Positions 46,305-58,020 of a stretch of DNA of 64,000 nt are shown here, piece after piece; positions within the stretch are counted from its first letter, which is position 1, and every line of letters starts with the position of its first letter. The position numbers and the translations under genes are program-made. The notes below the pieces were generated by a model, which was given only the letters and a program-made list of their open reading frames with translations, made no database searches and had not been told where the DNA came from. The stretch is taken from contig NC_045145.1 in NCBI RefSeq assembly GCF_008831285.2, positions 4,068,723 to 4,132,722 on the forward strand, written 5' to 3'. The DNA comes from Nymphaea colorata (taxonomy: Eukaryota > Streptophyta > Magnoliopsida > Nymphaeales > Nymphaeaceae).

Positions 46305-47880
46305 ACAGTAGGGTGATAACAATGTAGGTTAGGTAGCATTTCATATGTTGTAATGAGTTATTTTTGTTAAACTTCATTTTTTATAAAACTAACATATTTT
46401 CTTAATGGTTCATTGTAGACACACTGACACTGGCAAACTTTGTAAGCTTTCCACTTCAACAATGAGATTACCATGGAAGTACTTTCTGTTCATGTTAACA
46501 TTTGTTTAAAACGTTCTTGTAACTTTGAAATATAGTGGATCAGTTGTATTGTAATATAAGTGCCAACATTTGTTATACCTATACTTTTGGTTCATGAACA
46601 TGTAATTGTTTCATTTGACAAATGGAAAATGTAAGGAGATATGTTGTATATGTATTTTCGATTTTGAAAAAATTATGTCATACTCGGATGCCAAAAAAAA
46701 GACTTAAATGACTTTCACCGACGCTTAAATTTGCATTGATAAATAGTAATAGCGTCATTAGGCGGTCATCAGTTAAAGTTTTACCGACATCCAGAAGTTT
46801 GTCAGTAAAAAATTTTACCCACATCCGCTTACATGTCGGTAAAAAATTTTAATGACGTCCATGTAAATTGTCGGTATAATTTTTACTGATGGCCATGATG
46901 ACGTCAAAAATAATTGACTATTACCGATGTGGTCGGACATCAACAATAGTCAATATTTACCTATGTGTAAACTGTATCGGTGATATTCTACACCAACGTG
47001 CCCATCCATTGTGTTAGTGATGATTGTTACCGACACAATCTTCACTAACGATATAACAAAACACTGGTAAAAGCATTACCGATGCATATCTTTATTACAC
47101 CGACATTTTCTCGCTATTGGTAATGTTTAGTTTATTTCTTGTAGTGGATTTAGAAAAAAATTTGACATCCGACTAAGAATCCAGATCAGATCAGATTCAG
47201 ATGTAAGAAAATATGTCCGATCAGATGCATGAGTGTCATGAATGCCATCTGATGTTGTTCTAGGTGTAGAAAGATTAAAAACATTCTACAGTGGGAAATG
47301 AGGACTTTGTACTTACCTTTTTTAACATCTCTATATCTCTCTAGTCTTGCTTAAATTCCATTGTATTAATGTTCTAACATTTAAGTGGTGGTTTCAAAAT
47401 ATGTACTGGCTTGATACTGGGGCATATTTACCGTGGAAAGAATTGGACGCCTTTGTGATCGGGTTTTTTCCTTTTTTGGGTTCACTTTTGCCATCTTAAA
47501 GCGACTTGATAGCTCTTGCTTTGGTCTTAGTAGGTTTGACATCACATGCAGCTCAACATCTTGAGGCTATAATCGACCAACTCTTTTCTCTTTGTTCATT
47601 ATTTTTGTTCATGGTTGGCTTTTCCATCGACTTAATTCGATTAATGAATATAAGATTGCTTCTGCTATCAGTGAACTGAAATACCTCGATTTCAGCTAGG
47701 GGTGCAAACGAGTCGAGTTACTCGAACTCGACTCGTTTAACTCGACTCGTTAGTTTAAACGAGCTGCTCATTTTGTTAAACGAGTCGAGCTCGAGTTGAC
47801 GAGTCGACTCGTTTAACTAATCGAGTCGAGTTCGAGTTCACTCAAGTGAACTCGTTAAAGCTCGACTCGGCTCGATTAGT

Positions 47881-50433
47881 TAATGAATCGGTTTTAAAAA
47901 AACCGGTTGAGAATCGGGAAACTCCTTTTCCACTTTAGGTTTAGGGTTTTTTTTTTCGTTCTCCCTTCCCTCTCTCCGACACCGACTCTCCCTCTCTCGG
48001 TCTCTCCTTCTCCAGTTCTCCTTCTCTTCTCCCGTTCTCCGCCTGTGCTCTGGCCTCTGCGCCCCTGCCGCCCTGCTTGTGCTCTTCTTCTCCGCCTATG
48101 CTCTGCGCTTCAGCCGCCCGGCCCGCCCCTGCGTCAGTGTGCTCTCCGCTTCTCCAGTGACATCCAACTCAAAGGTCGTGTATCCTGCTCCGGCAGTCCT
48201 TCCATTTCTCTGGCGTCAGCCTGCTTCTGTGACGTCCTTCTCCTCCTTCGACCAGCTTCTGATTAAGTGGTTGTTCCAGGTGTGGCTCTGCCGTCCATCT
48301 CTCCCTCTTTCTCTCTCTCTCTCTCTCTGTTTCTGTCTCTCTATCTTTCTTGGTTGCTCTATGACTCGTAATGTCTAAACCTGCGTTTGATGGCCTATTC
48401 TCCACTTCTCTGGTGTTCTGTCTCTCTCTTTCTCACTTATTTCCTTTTCTGTTTTTATATTTCCTTTCTTATTTATCCTCTGTTCTATTGTTGTCCAAAG
48501 AATCTGTGTGTGAGAATGTGTGGGTTCTGATTGTTTTTGGGCAATGTTGGGTGGAGGTTTTGCTTGTTTCTTTTTCCTTTTGTCCGGATTGAGGAAGAAG
48601 ATCACCTTCTTGTTGTTTTGGATTCATATGGATTTGTGTGCAAATTCTGATGGGTGGTTTTGTTGTTTTCACGATTATGGTTGCTTTAGAAGAAATGGGG
48701 CTCAGGGACGTCGAGTTTAGTGTTGATTATGGGGGTTATCGTGTATTGCATTTGCACTTTTTATTTTTTATTCTGAATCTTGAATTGTTTTTTATCAGAG
48801 GTACATGCAGTAGTATAATGAGGTGGAGCTTTCTGCTTTGGGTATGGGTAACTGCTTCACTTGCGATCTTGATTTGCTTCATTTGATATGGCTGTTAATC
48901 TGCATGAATTGGGGATTCCTTCTTTATTATCTCTAGGTTTCCATTTCTTAGAATATGAGATCCAGATTTAAAAGTTTTCAGTAGATAGTTTTTTGTTTCA
49001 TGCTGTTTCTTGTAAATGTGTTCCTTAAGCCTGGTTCTTTATTTTGTGATTTGCTTCTCTGTTATAATTGAGCTTAATCGCTAAAGGTGTGTACCTAGTT
49101 TTTGTTTATGTGCTTCTGAGTTATGTAATGATTTCTCAGGTGTTTTCGTAGTAGGCCATTTGGAAATGAAAACATGTGCAAGTTCAACCCTTTCTTGGTA
49201 GTTTTATTTTTGGATTTCTGAAGTAACTTTACTGCCTGAACTTTCGAGATGGATATCATTTGAATTTATTGGAAATTGAATTTATAAGATTTGCGTCACT
49301 TCAATGACTTCCATGTTTAATTTTTTTTCATGCTGGCTGCTGCTTTTATCTATTTTGTTTCATTTACTTACATACAATTCTTATATGTTTGCACAGATAC
49401 TGGCGTCACTTCAATGACTTCCAGTTTCAGTTGATTACACATCAGGTTTGCAGCGTTGCACATGCCATTGCTTACCATCTGTTTCTTTATTTTGCTTTGT
49501 TGGTAATGTGTAAGCCTGTGATAGTGCTCTTGGTTTGTGATGCCATATCTCTGAAGGTTATTCTTCAGCTACTATAACTCTGCATGCACTATGCTGATCA
49601 CATAGAAGCCGTTGCATTCTTGAACCAGACATGCACCTATTAACCAGATAAAGCCAAGAACAACAAAGAAATGAAACGAAGAAGCTGAATGCATATTTAC
49701 TTTCTACCGAGATCAGAGAGAAAGAGTCTGAAGAGCTAAGGCATGCATGCATGTGCTTATAAAGCACAGAGATGTTCCAGACAATTCCATGGCTGCAGTC
49801 TTCCTCTTCAATGCTGTCCATGATTATTCAAGTTTCCTCTCATGGGTTAACGATTGAATTTATGAGAATCTTACCTTCTCAGTCGATCCTAGCTAGGAAA
49901 TCTCAGAGCTTTTAGTTGTTTTTTACCTCCAAAGCAGAAGCTTTTTTAGGAAGAAATTAAGTTCTTTCATGTGACTCTTAGAAATTTAAGTCTGCTTAAT
50001 TATTCTGCTGAATATGATTAAATCTTGGTACTTGTATGATTAATTCGTTAACCTGGATTTATGATATGTTTGCTTTTCATTCCACAAAAGGTTGGATTTT
50101 TTCAGATATTCTATCTGAATCCAGCGTAAGATTTCTGGTCTACTTGCTATATGAGCTAAATTGACATATGGAGAAGAACAAGATTCAGAATCATCTAATT
50201 GCATCAGTCATTACTAGGTTCTTTCAGTTTCTGTCGCATGGATGCATCTAAATATATGCTTGTCACACTATTTCAGTTTCAGTGAGCAGAATAGAATGAG
50301 ATTCTTTTCTACCCACCTCAAGTATCTCATTATCATGATTGAACAACCTTCTTGTCTGATTAGACGTAACTGGTAATATGCTTGTTGATGAGTAGTTTCT
50401 TTTCATGTTCAAATAGGATTACTAGTTTGAAGA
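47881..50433 (+). other. 5' leader and intron region of hAT transposase gene
   Basis: Starts with a pyrimidine- and GC-rich stretch (47940-48270; CTCTCCGACACCGAC, CCGCCCGGCCCGCC), followed by a TC repeat (48300-48330). The proline/leucine-rich reading frames there are compositional. The rest, to 50430, is T-rich with GTTTGC/TTGCAG patterns typical of plant introns, consistent with a spliced leader ahead of the ATG at 50434. A candidate last acceptor is the AG shortly before 50434. Nothing else was recognised. Confidence 0.5.
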
Positions 50434-52637
50434 ATGACAAATTTAAGAAGCTCGAGCATTAATAAGGGCAAACAAGTATGTGATCCGAGACCGAGTTCAG
50501 ATGATGTTCCAATCGGAGTACATTCCTCTAATGAAACTCCTATAGATTCGCAAGACCCTGACTATGAATCGGTTTCAATAGATGCTCATGAAGATGAAGT
50601 ACGTATAAGTGGTGCAAAAAGGTCAAGGTCAAAGACTTCTACAATATGGAATGATTTTGACGAGGTTGTTGTAAATGGTATCAAAAAAAAAAATGTAAGT
50701 ACTGCAGTGCACTATTTTCGATAAGTGGAGGAGGCTTTACATCATCAATGAGAAGACACAAATGTTTGACACATTTTGCTAAGAAAAAGCAAATGACTTT
50801 AAGTTTTAAATCTGGGAATACTTCAGATGTCACGAAGAAGCTTATGGAAATGGGTTCCAACATTGATGCTCAAGCAATAAGAGAGTTAATTGCAAAACTA
50901 GTGGCAACCGGAGAACATGCTTTTTCTATAGTGGATAATTGTTGGTTTAGGTTCATTCTTAGGTTTGGTTTTCCTAATTGGGTGCTAGTTTTAAGAACGA
51001 CAGTTAAGAGAGATGTCATGAAATTATATGAAGATGAAAAGAAGAAATTGCTTCTTGTCTTCAAGGGTGTTGAGAAGATTGCTTTGACTACAGATATGTG
51101 GACATCAAACAAACAACTTGGATATATGGCATTAACAGCACATTTCATTGATAAAGATTGGAAGATGCAACAACGTATCATCAACTTTACCGAAGTTGAG
51201 CCACCTCATACTGGGTTAGTTTTAGCAAATGTAATTGCTAAGCATCTTGCAGAGTGGGAGATTAAAAAGAAAATAATATCTATTACAGTTGACAACGCTT
51301 CATCAAATGATGTTCTTGTCAGAAAATTAAAAGAAAACATGGAAAAGAGCGGCATCAACTTGTATCATGGAGGTAAATTTTTTCATGTGCGATGTTGTGC
51401 ACATATTTTGAATATAATGGTACAAGATGGGTTGAGTGTCATTAAAGATGAAATCATTAGCATTAGAGAGGCAGTTAAATATATCAAAGTGTCACCTTCA
51501 AGACTCCATGGTTTTGCAGCTGCAGCTAGAGAGTTGGATCTTTCAACGTCAAAGAAGTTAGTGTTAGATGTACCAACTCGATGGAATTCAACATATTTTA
51601 TGTTGGAAAGAGCTCTTTTATATAAAGATGCTTTTGCAAGATATAGCATGGAAGACCCAGGTTTGGTATGGTTGCTTGGACCCAAGGATTGGGAAAAAAT
51701 TGCAGTGATATGTGATTTTCTTCAAGTCTTTTATTCAGTGTCGACCCTATTTTCTGGGTCATCTTATGCAACAACAAACTTATATTTTCTTGAAATTTGG
51801 AGAGTTCAAGCAATATTGCAGGAAAAAGTTGAAAATGAAGGTGGGTTTATGAAGGCAATGGCAGTGAAAATGAAGGAAAAATTGATAAATATTGGAAATC
51901 CTGTAACTTGATAATGATTATTGCATCTATATTAGATCCACGCGTGAAACTCACATCATCAGAATTTGTCTTTTCAAGAATTTACCAATCAAGAGAAGAA
52001 AGGGAAGAACAAATGCAAATGGTAAAACAATCTTTACAAGATGTATATCAAAGTTACATTCAAAGAAATGAAGTGGATGTCAATATTTCTACTGCATCAA
52101 CTAATTCCTCTAGTATTCAAAGTCGAGAGAGTCGAGACACCCCACAATGTGGAATAAATCTATTTTTTAACTTGTTAGGTAAAGCTGAGAATGTTGCTTT
52201 TCAGGTCACTAAATCTGAGATAGACACATATTTGGAGGACGGATTGATTAAGCATGATAATAATGGTGATGCTTTTTCTTTCAATATTTTGCAATGGTGG
52301 AAGGATAAGGAATCTAAGTATCGAATTCTTTCACAAATGGCACGTGATTTGTTGTCAATTCCAATAACTTCTGTTGCTTCAGAAAAAGCTTTCAGTACAA
52401 GAGGTCGAATTGTTAATGATAGTCGTAGTTCATTGGTGCCAAAAACAGTTGAAGCTTTGGTTTGTTTGGGTAATTGGGTAAAGAATGATGGTGATCCAAT
52501 GCATGAAGTTGTAACACAAGTAAGTATATTTTGAATAAATTGTATTCATGAAATATTTTGTAAATCATTTATTAATTGACTATATGTATTTCTTTCAGGT
52601 TCAGGATGAATCAAGTGAATATATATCATTAGAATGA
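50434..52637 (+). pseudogene. hAT transposase (BED zinc finger, RICESLEEPER-like), two frameshifts
   Basis: The frame starts MTNLRSSSINKGKQ with an acidic N-terminus. A BED zinc finger follows (WNDFDEVVVNG, CKYC, then RRHKCLTH), and a hAT RNase H-like core: LTTDMWTSNKQLGY, ITVDNASSNDVLV, CCAHILNIMVQDGL and DVPTRWNSTYFMLERAL. The C-terminal dimerisation domain has ILQWWKDKESKYRILSQMA and PITSVASEKAFSTRGRIV. The two Asp motifs and the final SEKAFS Glu are all present. A short last intron (52520-52598, GTAAGT..TTTCAG) joins CAA to a 12-codon exon ending ISLE. Two single-base losses break the frame: in an A-run at about 50683-50693, just before CKYC, and near 51880 in the KFDKYW-type motif. Both are at homopolymers and could be sequencing errors; if so the gene would be intact. 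Confidence 0.9.
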
Positions 52638-53125
52638 TTCAAGTTGCCTCTTAGTAATGCTTTTTTTTTTGTTGTTTTGTTTTCTTCTTTTTCTTGATCT
52701 AATGTGACTCTAGTGTCTGTTTCAAAAGGGTATGTTATGTCATGGAAGATTATGTAGTACTTGCTTCAAAAGGGTATGTATTTTTCTATTCTTTTCTTGT
52801 ATTTTTGTTCCCTATTTTGTGCTGCCTTTGTATCAGCCGACTAGCCATTGGCTAGTTCCAACAACGAACTGCTTTCATCTATGGCATGGGTGCCTTTGTT
52901 TGGTGCCCTTCTTCAATGTAATTTTGCTTCCTTGAAGTGTGAGAATTCTAGTTTTGGATTAGTTGTCCAAAATTACTGTTTTGCACTTGTTAAGGCAGTC
53001 GGCCTGTTGATTTTATGATCTGTTGGGCCTGATTTATAGGGTATGTACTATAATTACTGTTTTGCACTTGTTAAAACACATACTATATATACTATATACA
53101 CCCATATATATCTTTTCCACAGCCA

Positions 53126-53494
53126 TGAAAGGAATGGGAAGCTCAGGCTCTTTGGGAGGCTTGCTCCCTGTCTGTCCATATTTCCGTTTGTTGCTTTTGT
53201 TTTCTTTCCTAAACAGTATGTCTGTGATGTGATCGACACTAGTCTGTGAGTCATCTGAGTGCTTTTTCTCCTTGGTTGGTATGAATTATATGCAGAACAG
53301 AAGGATGGAGGAGGAGGAAGAGTTGGAAGCAGCTATGGCAGGAATTTCCAGACTTTGATGGATGGTTTTGCAGACGAGGAAGACTGTGGTGAAGAAGGAG
53401 GCCAGATTGCGGCGAAGAAGAGGCGCCTGACGGTGGATCAGGTGAAGGCGTTGGAGAGGAGCTTTGAGCAGGACAACAAGCTCCACAAGGAATA
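53126..53494 (+). pseudogene. Captured 5' fragment of an HD-Zip class I homeobox gene
   Basis: 53126 starts MKGMGSSGSLGGLLPVCPYF, resembling the N-terminus of HD-Zip I proteins of the ATHB5/6/16 group. After about 115 bp that looks like an intron or spacer ending TATATGCAG, the second part reads EQKDGGGGRVGSSYGRNF, QTLMDGFADEEDCGEE and then KKRRLTVDQVKALERSFEQD, the linker and start of helix 1 of the homeodomain. It stops at HKE, before helices 2 and 3 and the leucine zipper, so no DNA-binding protein can result. It lies inside the hAT termini, downstream of the transposase and on the same strand. GC content is higher than around it, as for a recent exon capture. Confidence 0.82.
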
Positions 53495-53499
53495 AAATC

Positions 53500-54234
53500 A
53501 CGATGCTCCAAGAAATGAATGTTTCAGCTATGTAGTAACTTCTACATAGCTGCTTTTCATGTATTATGACCTTCTAATCTGATCACCTTTTCAATAAAGG
53601 ATTGTCAATATCAATAATAAGCTTTTTAATCTTAGGAGAGTATTTTGTTTTGGTTACAAGTTAAGCAATTACAGGATGTGGAGTCACCAGATGTGATTGT
53701 TCAATCTTGCAATCTGGTGCTTGAATGCAATCTTGGTGTTGGTGGGCTTTTAAAAGTGCACCTTTTTATTGGTTTATGCAATAATATGAATGCTTTCATC
53801 TATATTTGCTATGAGCTTTGTATTCACTGCAATTACAGTGAGATATCTTTGTTCTACTTCTGACATTTTTCTATCTTGGTCTCTGCCATTATTTTCTTCG
53901 TCCATCCGCCGTGGCTGCCTACCATTAAAAAGAAACTATTCTTGAAATACAGAAATGAGTAATATTAATCGAGTTCACGAGTTCGAGTCTTATCGAGCTT
54001 CACGTATTCGAGCCGTAGTCGAGCTCGAGCTCAACAAGCTAGGATGCAAGTAAACGAGCTTAATCGAGCTTAATTGAGCCGAGCTCGAGCTCGACCATTG
54101 ACTATCGAGTCGAGTTCGAGCCAGGATAGTCGAGCTATAATCGAGTTCGAGTCGAGTCGAGCTTGTGTCTTATTTAGTCGAACCGAGTTCGAGCTGACCG
54201 AGTTCGGGCTCGACTCGGCTCGTGTTTAGCCCTA
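53500..54234 (+). other. 3' part of the hAT element
   Basis: Contains AATAAA-like signals (53592, TCAATAAAGG), possibly ending the transcript. 53640-53870 has an open stretch starting near MFWLQVKQLQDVES that I do not recognise. From 53960 the GAGCTCGAG subterminal repeats lead to the right terminus. Confidence 0.5.
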
Positions 54235-54242
54235 ATTTCAGC

Positions 54243-54579
54243 TGTATGTGTTGTTCAAGGAGTAGTCAACTCTCTATATACAAAATCCATATTTTTGATT
54301 CTGTATCTAATCAATCAATTTTACTGTATTTAGTTTTCCTTGAGATAATTGTGATTTTGCTGCTCTCCGAATGAAACAGCAGGTAATGGCTACCTGTCCT
54401 TGATTCTTATTACATACACCTGCATGTGCCTATTACACTTTAACATGGAAAATGAACTTTTCATACAAATAAATTTATTATTTGACAAGCAGTAGACTAT
54501 TTTTTTTCTGAGCAATAAATATCAGGTGAATCCATAATTCCCCTATTAATGTTATTTGTAGTTGTTGACAACATATAAT
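54243..54579. other. Host flank right of the hAT element
   Basis: Continues from 47688 once the element and one TSD are removed. AT-rich with no gene seen. Confidence 0.45.
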
Positions 54580-55820
54580 ATAATATAATACAGTTTGGTT
54601 TCTCCATATAGCAATTTCACTTATTATATTGCAAGTAATTAAGGAGTAACAGAAATGGGTTATTTTTCTAATTTATCAATTGTTCATGACAAAATAAGTG
54701 ACAAAAATGAAGGAAACTGATTCAGACATGCGCGCGCACACATTATACATTTATAAATGACAAATCACAACCAATATTCTTATCATTTTCGTTTTATGCA
54801 ACATCTACCATACAAATTTGATCTTCATATTCAAACTATTAAATACGAAAAGGTATAATTTTTATGCTAATTTTTTTATGCTTTTATAATCATGGTTTCT
54901 TACCTAACCCAGATTCCCAAATTGTATATATTAGCTTATTTGTGTCAATTCATCAAGCGAGAGGCATGATAATCATGGGCATCTGCTGGGAGTGCTGAAT
55001 TCATCTGTCCAATGAGCTTTATGTTACTTGTATAATCTAACTATGATATGTCGAAGTTACGCCTATGCAATCAGAAGATGCAAGAGATGGGCACAATAAG
55101 TTTTATGTGGTTCAATGTTATCACATACATCCTCATTGATAACTTTTGGAGAAACACACCAGCCTTTTTATAGATGAAACCATTAAAAGCGTATTAATTT
55201 TATCATGTGAATGTATTAATGACTTCAAATTCAATAGTTGACAAGGCGCCAATCTTGAAGACTTGAAATTTAGTTTTCACGTCTTCAAGTAACGTATTTT
55301 ATCAAATGAATCATGTTGTATGCATATATCAAATCTAATATATATATATGTATATACATATATATACATATATATATATGTTTATATATATATATTTACA
55401 TATATATATATATATGTTTGTATTTATGTATGTTTGTATGTATATAAGAGTAACATACTTTAACTGCAATTAGATTTGATATATATATAACATGGATAAG
55501 TCCAGGTAGCGAGCCAGAGTACCTTACACACCAGTTGAGTACTCGACCCCAACAAGCTATGTCCAGGCATAGAAGTCAGCCTAACCGGCCAAGATTTACT
55601 GGGTTGACAGGTTAATGGGTTGGGCCCAAGCGCCATTCGGCCTGATGGGCCTGTCAGGCCCAATAAGAGTTTTCTTCTTTTTTTATTTTCATTTTTCAAT
55701 GATCAATTGTTAAACTGCTAGGCCCTTTTTATAACACTTCTTTTTGTTGCCCATTCTCTTACATTTTCAGTATAGGTTTAAAAGGTGTGCTTCTTACACT
55801 TGATCCTTGTGTCTTTCTTT
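54580..55820. repeat. 1-kb dispersed repeat, copy 2
   Basis: Collinear with 35265-36300, including the GGCC-rich segment near 55495-55670. It differs by a TA-rich microsatellite (55340-55450) not present in copy 1. No terminal repeats or coding capacity were identified. Confidence 0.65.
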
Positions 55821-55939
55821 ACACAGTTTTGGAAAAAAATTGAACACTTCCCCCACGTTGTAAAAGTAATTCTTAAAACGTGCAGGCGACTTTAGACTAA
55901 AATTTTAATCCTATCGATGGTGTTGAGGAAGGCCCCTCT

Positions 55940-56190
55940 TCGAGAACTATATATTATAAAAGGGGCATGGGTTGAGTTGAAGATAAACTTGGCCCGGTTT
56001 GGTTTGTACGTACATAAAATAATAAAAAATTATTATCAAGTCAGGTACTAATGAGATTGGCCCAGTACTTGATAAGCTTGTGGCCCGGCCCGGCCCAGAC
56101 CGACCCGATTCTTAAGGGCCACGCGATTATCTAGTAGGGTCTGCTAGGTCCGGGGCAGCTCAGCCTGGCTCGATACCCAACCCTACTTGG
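55940..56190. mobile_element. GGCCCGG-rich hAT-like MITE
   Basis: The right end, inverted, reads TAGGGTTGGGTATCGAGCC, matching the family ends seen at 1780 and 34223. The interior has GGCCCGGCCCGGCCCAG. The left end is unclear (around GGGGCATGGGTTGAG) and no TSD was found. Confidence 0.55.
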
Positions 56191-57119
56191 GTGTGCATTT
56201 TATAGGTCTTTAAAGTAGATAAGTGGTGATTCGCTCGTTTGAGAAAAGAAAAATATTGTTGTCATCTCTTCAACTTCTCTGCGATTCTTTGCCTAATTAA
56301 GAAAAACAAAACGGATAATGGTTAGGGTTTAACAAATTCAACCAATACAGATGGATCGAGGAGGCCAATCTGGCTCGGCGCTGCCAAGATATAGAATAAA
56401 AAATGTATAAATATAAATGTACATGCAGAATGATGATTATATAGTTTTATGATGAGAATATCATGTCTTGTGTGACATGATGCATTAGAAGGTATTTGTG
56501 AGAAATCAGCCTGTATACGAGAATTTACGGCAAAATATATCTATTAAATGATGGAAGTTATACAAGTTACATATATGGTGTCTACATGTTTTGATATCTA
56601 AAAACACATCGCTGGAGTTTGAGTTTCCTCCCTTTATTAATTTGCAAAAAAAGATTACAGAAAATGAAGGAATGACACAGAAAATCAAGCGAGTGGAAAC
56701 AAGCTAAGTAAATCACTTCTTTAATCAGCCAACACGGCAGATATATCCAGGGGAGGATCTCTAATTTCCAGTCAAAATATTGCTAAATACGCAGTTAAAA
56801 TTGTGTGCCATTTAGTGCAAATCTTATCAGGAAGTTATGCATCCAGAAGACCCAATTCACTTGGTTAACATAAACTTTCACAAATGCATCTTGCTTTGGC
56901 CCAATCTAACGCAACGACTGATTCAATAGAGAGATCTCAGACCATCTATCAGTGTTCATTCAGAAAAAACTTGTCTGGTAACCACAACAGCAGTACTTCT
57001 TCCTTTCTGTTTGGTAACAACTATAGCAATGCAGATGTCATTAGATACAACTTTTGGCTAATTATTTGTCAAATCTCTAGGATATTCATTCAGATCCTCT
57101 GGTTTGTCTTGTAGCAGGG
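56191..57119. other. Spacer, nothing recognised
   Basis: AT-rich, with no reading frame that looks like a gene and no repeat shared with the rest of the window. Confidence 0.45.
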
Positions 57120-58020
57120 AAATGTAACTCTCCACTCCTTTTTTCCAAATGCATTGAAGCATTATTTCCATCATATACCTATTCCTGCAACTCCATAGAT
57201 TCCATATGATTAGATGAAAAGTGATTGTTTAGGACTTTCCAATCCACCCCCTTCTAAAACTACAGCTAAACGATATTTGAATTTCTTTAGCTATATCCTG
57301 ATGAGGATTCTTATTTTCTTAAATTTTGAAACAAAGAATTTTCATATAGTACAACCAATTTGCAGGAAAAAATAATGTGATGATTTGATTCTTCCTGCCT
57401 CTTACAAATGAAACATCTATTTGCCAGGTAAAGGCCCCTTCTTTCCATCGATCAAGAGTAGGGAGCTTACTATGGGATGCCACAAACACAAACCATCTCG
57501 AACTTGGATGACAGCCAGAGTGCCATATTAAGTTTCTCCAATGCTTTTTTATATGACTGTCCTTAATTATCAGCCAAAGTTCATTGAAAGGCCATGATGC
57601 TGCCTTTTTCCCTGTTAACTGCTAAGGTAAGAAGATCCAACCATTTATGGAGAAAAGGCCTCTCAACGTTCCATTCATTCAAAATCTCTTTGAATCTTGA
57701 TTTTTGAAATGATTTCACAATTAGACATTGCATTAGTGGAAAATGTGAGTCTTTTTCCAAAAAGAATAAAATCAGTACCATTCAACTTGGAATGTAAGCA
57801 AGTAGGGGAGCGCCTATCCTGCCAGAATTTGGGGTCTCCTCTTCATATTTGCCACACTAGATCTTTCTCCGTAGCTGCTTATCCCCATTTCACGCCTTTG
57901 AAAAATCAAGAACCTCTATTAAAGGATTTTCTAGTTCAAAGACTATATCACTTCATATATTTCTGCCTAACAATCAATGCCCAAAGTGCTCAACTTCACA
58001 ACTTTGAAAGTTAACTCTCG
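57120..58020 (-). mobile_element. L1-type LINE 3' remnant (zf-RVT region)
   Basis: On the minus strand the reading includes GDPKFWQDRR, then WRNLIWHSGCHPSSRWFVFV, ASHSKLPTLDRWKEG and, after a frameshift, RCFICKRQEESNHHIIFSC. This is the zinc-binding domain found behind the reverse transcriptase of plant LINEs (IW..P...F, LPT.DRW, C..C....E..HHIIFSC). Stops and frameshifts are present. The RT proper would lie to the right; 58020-58880 has weakly suggestive minus-strand sequence that I could not assign. Confidence 0.75.

Larger units (their letters stand above)
43563..47146 (+). mobile_element. CACTA (En/Spm) transposon, internally deleted
   Basis: The right end, inverted, reads CACTACAAGAAATAAAC; the left end reads TACTACAGAAAAAGATG, a one-base variant of CACTA. 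Both ends carry many short subterminal repeats of the type ACCGACGT/ATCGGTAA (43580-44050 and 46710-47120). The 3-bp flanks GGT and GAT match at two positions. Inside are remnants of both proteins expected of the family. It interrupts a GGATTTGGAT-type MITE relic (43508-43562 plus 47147-47240). Confidence 0.85.
47697..54234 (+). mobile_element. Large hAT transposon, near-intact, carrying a host gene fragment
   Basis: The 6538-bp element starts TAGGGGTGCAAACGAG; its other end, inverted, reads TAGGGCTAAACACGAGCC. A perfect 8-bp TSD, ATTTCAGC, is at 47689-47696 and 54235-54242. Dense GAGTCGAGCTCGAGTT-type subterminal repeats fill 47700-47880 and 53960-54225. The order is: GC-rich leader and long introns (47900-50430), hAT transposase gene (50434-52637), then an HD-Zip-like coding fragment (53126-53494). 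Both coding parts are on the same strand. Confidence 0.93.

Noticed and set aside
47907-48378. Open reading frames rich in Pro/Leu/Ser
   Set aside because: They come from pyrimidine-rich leader sequence of the hAT gene; overlapping frames all look alike and no domain is seen.
53645-53863. Frame starting near LQVKQLQDVES as a further captured exon of the HD-Zip gene
   Set aside because: It does not match the homeodomain or leucine-zipper sequence expected next, so the capture is only claimed to 53494.
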